A stretch of DNA of 64,000 nucleotides, from assembly GCF_001675045.1 (NCBI RefSeq), contig NZ_LYPA01000027.1, positions 29,378 to 93,377 on the forward strand. Reading direction: 5' to 3'. Every line of letters begins with the position of its first letter. The first letter of the stretch is position 1. A model generated the notes under the pieces. That model had not been told where the DNA came from. It searched no databases and was given only the letters and a program-made list of their open reading frames with translations. Shown here piece by piece: positions 60,382 through 64,000 of the stretch. The position numbers and the translations under genes are program-made. Source of the DNA: Paenibacillus oryzae (GTDB lineage Bacteria; Bacillota; Bacilli; Paenibacillales; Paenibacillaceae).

Positions 60382-60459
60382 ATGAAGGTTCTTCCGATCG
60401 CAGTGGTGGTTTCCAAGTTTGATGTTAACACCAGGACTGTCGGAAAAATAGTCTTTTAA
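60382..60459 (+). CDS. Possible 25-codon gene with ribosome site in a hairpin loop
   Basis: The hairpin GGCAGA-GGAG-TCTGCC (60364-60379) presents a GGAG in its loop, three bases before an ATG at 60382. The frame encodes 25 residues with a hydrophobic N-terminal half (MKVLPIAVVVSKF) and ends 11 bases before a terminator. It is 45 bases after the 158-residue gene. Translation is unproven. Confidence 0.3.
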   Translation: MKVLPIAVVVSKFDVNTRTVGKIVF

Positions 60460-60470
60460 CCCCCAACTTA

Positions 60471-60540
60471 AAAAAGCAAACTCCTGCAACGCTGATCAAA
60501 GCGATTCCGAGAGTTTGCTTTCTTTGCTTTTTTTTCTTTT
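60471..60540 (+). terminator. Terminator of the transporter operon
   Basis: AAAGCAAACTC ... GAGTTTGCTTT with an inner AACGCT/AGCGATT pairing, then a T-rich tract TTTTTTTTCTTTTT. On the other strand a Lys-rich reading frame across it is an artefact. Confidence 0.85.
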
Positions 60541-60661
60541 TAGCTTCTTTATTTTCTTTAGCTATTTTAGCGTTTTCTGGCTCAACCCAATAATCAGTGC
60601 TTGACACAATGAGAATGTGTCCGTTACAAATCCTATCCTCACGTAAACAAAAAGCTAAGAT

Positions 60662-60838
60662 TTGTACGATAATTCACTCAAAATACGATTGGATCGACCG
60701 GAATACATACAACTTATACGAAATATCGTACAAAAATAAAGGAGCGTTCCCTTTGAACAGGTAATGTTGTACGATTTATCGTACAACACGACACTAAGAG
60801 CATTCAGAAGCACAACTTTTATACGTAAAATCATACAA
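60662..60838. repeat. Four TTGTACGAT palindromes at 52-53 bp spacing
   Basis: Sites start at 60662, 60714, 60767 and 60819. The third, TTGTACGATTTATCGTACAA, has 9-bp perfect arms. The second and fourth differ at one or a few positions, and the first is degenerate in its right half. The spacing of 52, 53, 52 bp equals five helical turns. The stretch 60541-60914 holds no other feature. Confidence 0.8.
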
Positions 60839-60914
60839 AATGTAACATCCATGAAGATTCAATAGGTAGTTCCAATACGTGAAGCAGTAACTTGCCCTAC
60901 TCACTATACTCACT

Positions 60915-61847
60915 CTACTTAGCTGCAATTCGTGCTTTCAAATTGCTAGTGTTTCTGTTGGTCCCCAATACTCCCGCAATAATCAAAAACGCTCCAATGT
61001 AGTGATACATGTACAAGGGCTCACCCAGAATCAACGCCCCGCCTGCAATGGATATCAGCGTTGCCAGGTTGCTGAATACACTCACCTTGGATGCCTCCAA
61101 ATGCGTTAAAGCGTAGCTGGACAGCAAGGTGGAGCCCATTGTGGACAAGATGGCCAGATAACCAAGCGCACCCAGATAACCAGGATTAGAAAGCGGCTCA
61201 ACATAAGCGGCCATTGTTCCGTTCAACGCATGACGAATGAGAGCTGCCTCATTAAAAACAAGGAAGCCAAGCGCCAATGTTACCCATGTAAGCTCCATTG
61301 GCTTGTAGCGGCGGGTCAATGGCCGCGCAAGTACGCCATAGCCTGCAAAACATAAAGTAGACAGAAGCAGCAAGCCAACACCCTGAAAATTATCTAAGGA
61401 AAACCCAGCGCCTCTCATAACAAAAATAAAAATAACTCCGCCTATCGACAACAATAAACTCAGCTTCTGTACCATCGTTGTTTTTTCTTTTATAAACAAT
61501 GAGGCCATTAATAATGTAAACACAGGTGCTGTCGCCTGCAAGATACCGGCTTCTGACGAGTTGGATGTAACCAGTCCAAATGCCTGAAACAAAAAGAATA
61601 AAACCGGGGACAATAGCCCCAGGGGAATAATCCGCCAAATATCGCTCCATTTCAAATTCCACTTGAACCATCCTAGTGCAATTGGAATACTTACGACAAT
61701 CAAAGACAACGTAAACCGATGCGCCAACACATCCATGGGATGAGCCTGCTGAACGGTCAATTTAACGAATAAAAAAGACAACCCGATAATACTCGCATAT
61801 AGAATAGCTGCCAGATATGCATATTTTTGCGAACGTGATGTGTTCAT
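60915..61847 (-). CDS. EamA-family (DMT) transporter
   Basis: A 310-residue membrane protein with ten predicted helices in two EamA halves (YAAILYASIIGLSFLFVK and LLLLSTLCFAGYGVLARP open them). A GGAGG site precedes the ATG. These proteins export amino acids or related metabolites. It is divergent from a MocR-type regulator with 124 bases between, so the regulator probably controls it. Confidence 0.88.
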   Translation of the reverse strand: MNTSRSQKYAYLAAILYASIIGLSFLFVKLTVQQAHPMDVLAHRFTLSLIVVSIPIALGWFKWNLKWSDIWRIIPLGLLSPVLFFLFQAFGLVTSNSSEAGILQATAPVFTLLMASLFIKEKTTMVQKLSLLLSIGGVIFIFVMRGAGFSLDNFQGVGLLLLSTLCFAGYGVLARPLTRRYKPMELTWVTLALGFLVFNEAALIRHALNGTMAAYVEPLSNPGYLGALGYLAILSTMGSTLLSSYALTHLEASKVSVFSNLATLISIAGGALILGEPLYMYHYIGAFLIIAGVLGTNRNTSNLKARIAAK

Positions 61848-61938
61848 AGTTGGTTTCCTCCAATTATATATGTTGTCCCAAGCTGCTTCTATAGTGTATA
61901 TTGCCGCTTATTGCGTTACAATGTGTAAAAAGATAAAT

Positions 61939-61950
61939 TGTACCGGTACA
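61939..61950. promoter_or_regulatory. Candidate MocR operator
   Basis: TGTACCGGTACA is a perfect 12-bp dyad in the divergent region, 22 bases before the regulator start. The base pattern is unlike the ribosome site or a terminator. Confidence 0.5.
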
Positions 61951-61971
61951 CTTTATAAAGGCGGGTTTTTT

Positions 61972-63348
61972 ATGAAAAAATACGAACAAATCGCTGATGC
62001 AATCTTGCAGTGGATTAGAGAGCAGCCTAATGGCTCCGATTCTGTTCATCATAAAGTGCAAGGCATCAAACTGCCTGCAGTCCGTACGTTGGCCAAGCAG
62101 TTTAATTGCAGCATAAGTACGGTTATCCGGGCTTATTCCCTATTGGAGGATCGGCATCTCGTTTATGCATTGCCTCAGTCCGGCTATTATGTCGTCAGAA
62201 ATGGAAATGTCGACAGCGAATCTTCCCTGGGCGAAGGTCCGCTTGACTTTGCTTCCGCTGCCCCTGACCCTCGTGTTTTTCCATATGGAGATTTTAAGCA
62301 CTGCATCGACCAGGCGATGGAGAAAAATCAAGAGGATTTGTTTCTTTACGGAACGGAGAGAGGACTTCCCTCTCTTATTGGGCTGTTGCAAAATCAATTT
62401 GCAGATTATCAGGTTTTTGCAAAGCCCGAGCAATTTTTTATAACCTCCGGTGTTCAGCAGGCTTTGGCAATCCTTGCCTTGATGCCTTTCCCTGGCGGGA
62501 AGCGTCATGTGCTGCTAGAGCAACCGGGTTATCATAATATGCCCCCGTTGCTCCGGAGCCTAAACGTTCCCATGCTGGGTGTTCCGCGCAGCTTTGAAGG
62601 GTTGGATTGGGATGTATTAGAACAACGGTTTCGTGAAGACTCACTCAAATTTTTCTATGTAACGCCGCGATTCCATAACCCGTTAGGAACCTCACTGTCT
62701 GCAGCCGACAAAAAAAGACTCCTTGCTTTGGCAGCAAAATATGATGTGTATCTTGTAGAAGACGATTACCTGGCCGATCTGGAGGATAACTCCAGACAAG
62801 ACCCCCTCTGGTCTTACGACACAGAAGACAGAGTTATTTATTTAAAAAGCTACTCCAAAATTTTGTTCCCTGGCTTACGTATTGGAGCTGCTGTTTTGCC
62901 AATTGCATTATCTCAAGCCTTCAGCCTGCACAAACGAATGCTCGATATCGACAGCTCCATTCTTTCCCAAGCTGCTTTGGATATGTATATTCGGAACGGA
63001 ATGTTTAGTCAGCATCGGAAAACAATTCAATCCAGATACACAGGGCGAATGAACAAGCTTTTTGAAGCAATGAACGCTTACCCGGACTTTGCACCATTCC
63101 AGCTTGCGCCTCGTACAGGCGGCGAGCACACCGTTCTTCCGCTGCCGGATTATGTATCGCTGGATATGCTAATAAAGCGTCTAAAAGCCCAAGGCATCGT
63201 CGCGGGCACAACTGAACCTTATTTTTTCGAAAAGACGGCTGCTCCCAAAATGCTGCGGCTTAACATCTCCAACATCCATGAGGATCTTATCGAATCTGGA
63301 GTGCATATCCTTCACCAGACACTTTCAAGCATCATCAAAGAACGGTGA
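61972..63348 (+). CDS. MocR-type transcriptional regulator (GntR HTH fused to aminotransferase-like domain)
   Basis: A 458-residue protein. A GntR winged helix (~1-75; KLPAVRTLAKQFNCSISTVIRAY) is linked to a fold-type I aminotransferase domain (~110-455). The PLP lysine is Lys296 (KSYSKILFP) and the PLP-ring aspartate is in VEDDYLADLED. The start at 61972 has AAAGGCGGG; an in-frame start at 61840 overlaps the neighbouring gene. Related proteins control vitamin B6, amino-acid or export genes. The divergent EamA gene is the likely target. Confidence 0.9.
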   Translation: MKKYEQIADAILQWIREQPNGSDSVHHKVQGIKLPAVRTLAKQFNCSISTVIRAYSLLEDRHLVYALPQSGYYVVRNGNVDSESSLGEGPLDFASAAPDPRVFPYGDFKHCIDQAMEKNQEDLFLYGTERGLPSLIGLLQNQFADYQVFAKPEQFFITSGVQQALAILALMPFPGGKRHVLLEQPGYHNMPPLLRSLNVPMLGVPRSFEGLDWDVLEQRFREDSLKFFYVTPRFHNPLGTSLSAADKKRLLALAAKYDVYLVEDDYLADLEDNSRQDPLWSYDTEDRVIYLKSYSKILFPGLRIGAAVLPIALSQAFSLHKRMLDIDSSILSQAALDMYIRNGMFSQHRKTIQSRYTGRMNKLFEAMNAYPDFAPFQLAPRTGGEHTVLPLPDYVSLDMLIKRLKAQGIVAGTTEPYFFEKTAAPKMLRLNISNIHEDLIESGVHILHQTLSSIIKER

Positions 63349-63404
63349 CCTTTACCTCTCATTCCTAGAGGGTTGCACTCACATCCATAAGCCAGATGGA
63401 TGAA

Positions 63405-63505
63405 TATTCAAATTCACAATAATAGGCCTGTTCCATATGATACATATTCATATACACAATTACAGGCCTGTCTCACAGGATACAGATTACTGTGGCAGGC
63501 TTGTA
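63405..63505. repeat. About 2.5 copies of a 40-bp repeat
   Basis: Units start at 63405, 63445 and (degenerate) 63485. Shared blocks are TATTCA, CACAAT and AGGCCTGT. No ORF is present. Confidence 0.55.
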
Positions 63506-63557
63506 GAACTCTAAGGGGTTGCGAGAGTCCAGGATTTTGCGAAACCTTACTGGAGCC

Positions 63558-63734
63558 GGACATCCTTGTCCGTTAGCGCATCAAAAAGCATAATAAGTAA
63601 ATTGTAAAGGACATCACTGTCCGTAAAAGGTAAAAATCAGCGAAATTAGCAAGGTATTTATGCGCTAACGGCCACATCTGACCGTCAAAGTTTCTAAAAC
63701 CTCGAAATTGCCCCTCTAACACTCACCGATGACC
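63558..63734. repeat. Four-palindrome intergenic element, copy 2
   Basis: Dyads centred at 63564.5, 63615.5, 63676.5 and 63727.5 (GGACATCCTTGTCC, GGACATCACTGTCC, GGCCACATCTGACC and a decayed ACTCACCGATGACC). Spacing 51, 61, 51 bp is identical to copy 1 at 23893-24069, and the spacers share the same orientation. From 63735 to 63920 I see nothing further. Confidence 0.75.
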
Positions 63735-63920
63735 GTTACATAAAAAACTAACCTATTCGCATCCAACAAAGCGTTATCCTGGAAGCTGCTACAATACCTT
63801 TAGTTCAATACCCAAGCTATGCCGTCGATCAATACACACTTTCTATCACCGCAAAGCAAATAATTACCGCACAATTGTGTGATTGTGTGGTAGAAATAGG
63901 ATAGCTACTGTTTTACTTGG

Positions 63921-64000
63921 ATCGAGTAGGAGGCTACCCATTAGTTGAGTAGCCGACCTCTCACACCACCGTACGTACCGTTCGGTATACGGCGGTTCAA
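63921..64000 (-). mobile_element. 3' end of a group II intron (domains V and VI)
   Basis: Read on the minus strand from the window edge, GAACCGCCGTATACCGAACG followed by GTACGTACGGTGGTG forms a domain V-like stem. GGCTACTC ... GGGTAGCC forms a domain VI-like stem with a bulge. The sequence then ends CCTACTCGAT, a typical AY 3' terminus, giving a splice site between 63921 and 63920. The maturase and 5' end would lie to the right of the window. Confidence 0.75.

Noticed and set aside
60425..60607. Lys-rich 60-codon minus-strand frame
   Set aside because: It reads through the terminator poly-T tract on the opposite strand, which produces the lysine run; no ribosome site is present.
63735..63920. 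Remnant gene between the second element and the intron
   Set aside because: No frame of useful length with a ribosome site and no recognisable protein motif; left as featureless spacer.
1..64000. tRNA or rRNA genes
   Set aside because: I saw no cloverleaf with TTCGA loop and acceptor pairing and no rRNA landmarks in any spacer.

Overview
The window reads as part of a Paenibacillaceae chromosome (Paenibacillus or a close relative). Three things point there: the Bacillales gene order tuf-fusA-rpsG-rpsL / rpoC-rpoB / rplL-rplJ-rplA-rplK-nusG-secE-rpmG / sigH / rae1-rlmB-mrnC-cysS-cysE / gltX / ispF-ispD-yacL / pssA-disA-radA / clpC-mcsB-mcsA-ctsR; strong AGGAGG-type ribosome sites with frequent GTG and TTG starts; and secreted proteins anchored by SLH domains. 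The assignment is an inference from content, not a database match.

Positions 1-37,760 are almost all on the minus strand and hold the core information-processing block. The left edge cuts an ABC_sub_bind-family lipoprotein. Translation and transcription genes follow (tuf to rpmG), with sigma-A promoters, an L10 leader ahead of rplJL and terminators after tuf, rpoC and rplL. An unrecognised membrane-anchored protein sits between rpoC and rpsL, where an L7Ae-like gene is normally found. Next come sigH, RNA-modification and RNA-decay genes, cysES behind a cysteine T-box, gltX, isoprenoid genes, yacL, pssA, disA-radA and the CtsR-controlled clpC operon. The 1.2 kb between gltX and cysE has no gene beyond the T-box and carries three different repeat arrays.

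Positions 37,800-50,300 form an iron/heme acquisition island. It encodes an HssRS-type heme-sensing two-component system, two lipoprotein/permease pairs of the IsdE/IsdF type, an IsdG-family heme oxygenase, a membrane-anchored NEAT protein, a 1154-residue NEAT/FIVAR/SLH surface protein and a small secreted NEAT hemophore. Three Fur-box-like operators head the three transcription units. No cognate ATPase lies inside the island. The inferred flow is hemophore and surface receptor, then anchored NEAT protein, then lipoprotein and permease, then cytoplasmic heme cleavage, with HssRS monitoring heme load.

Positions 50,500-60,540 hold a Cthe_2159-like/SLH surface protein and an unusual Opp/Dpp-type transporter. 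A fused two-domain ATPase is divergent from an operon of two permeases with long N-terminal extensions, a substrate-binding lipoprotein whose lobes appear circularly permuted, and one or two small unrecognised proteins. This is the best candidate for something not previously described.

The right end (60,540-64,000) has an EamA exporter divergent from a MocR-type regulator, several intergenic repeat elements, and at the edge the 3' end (domains V and VI) of a group II intron on the minus strand. Two loci 40 kb apart carry the same four-palindrome element with identical 51-61-51 bp spacing.
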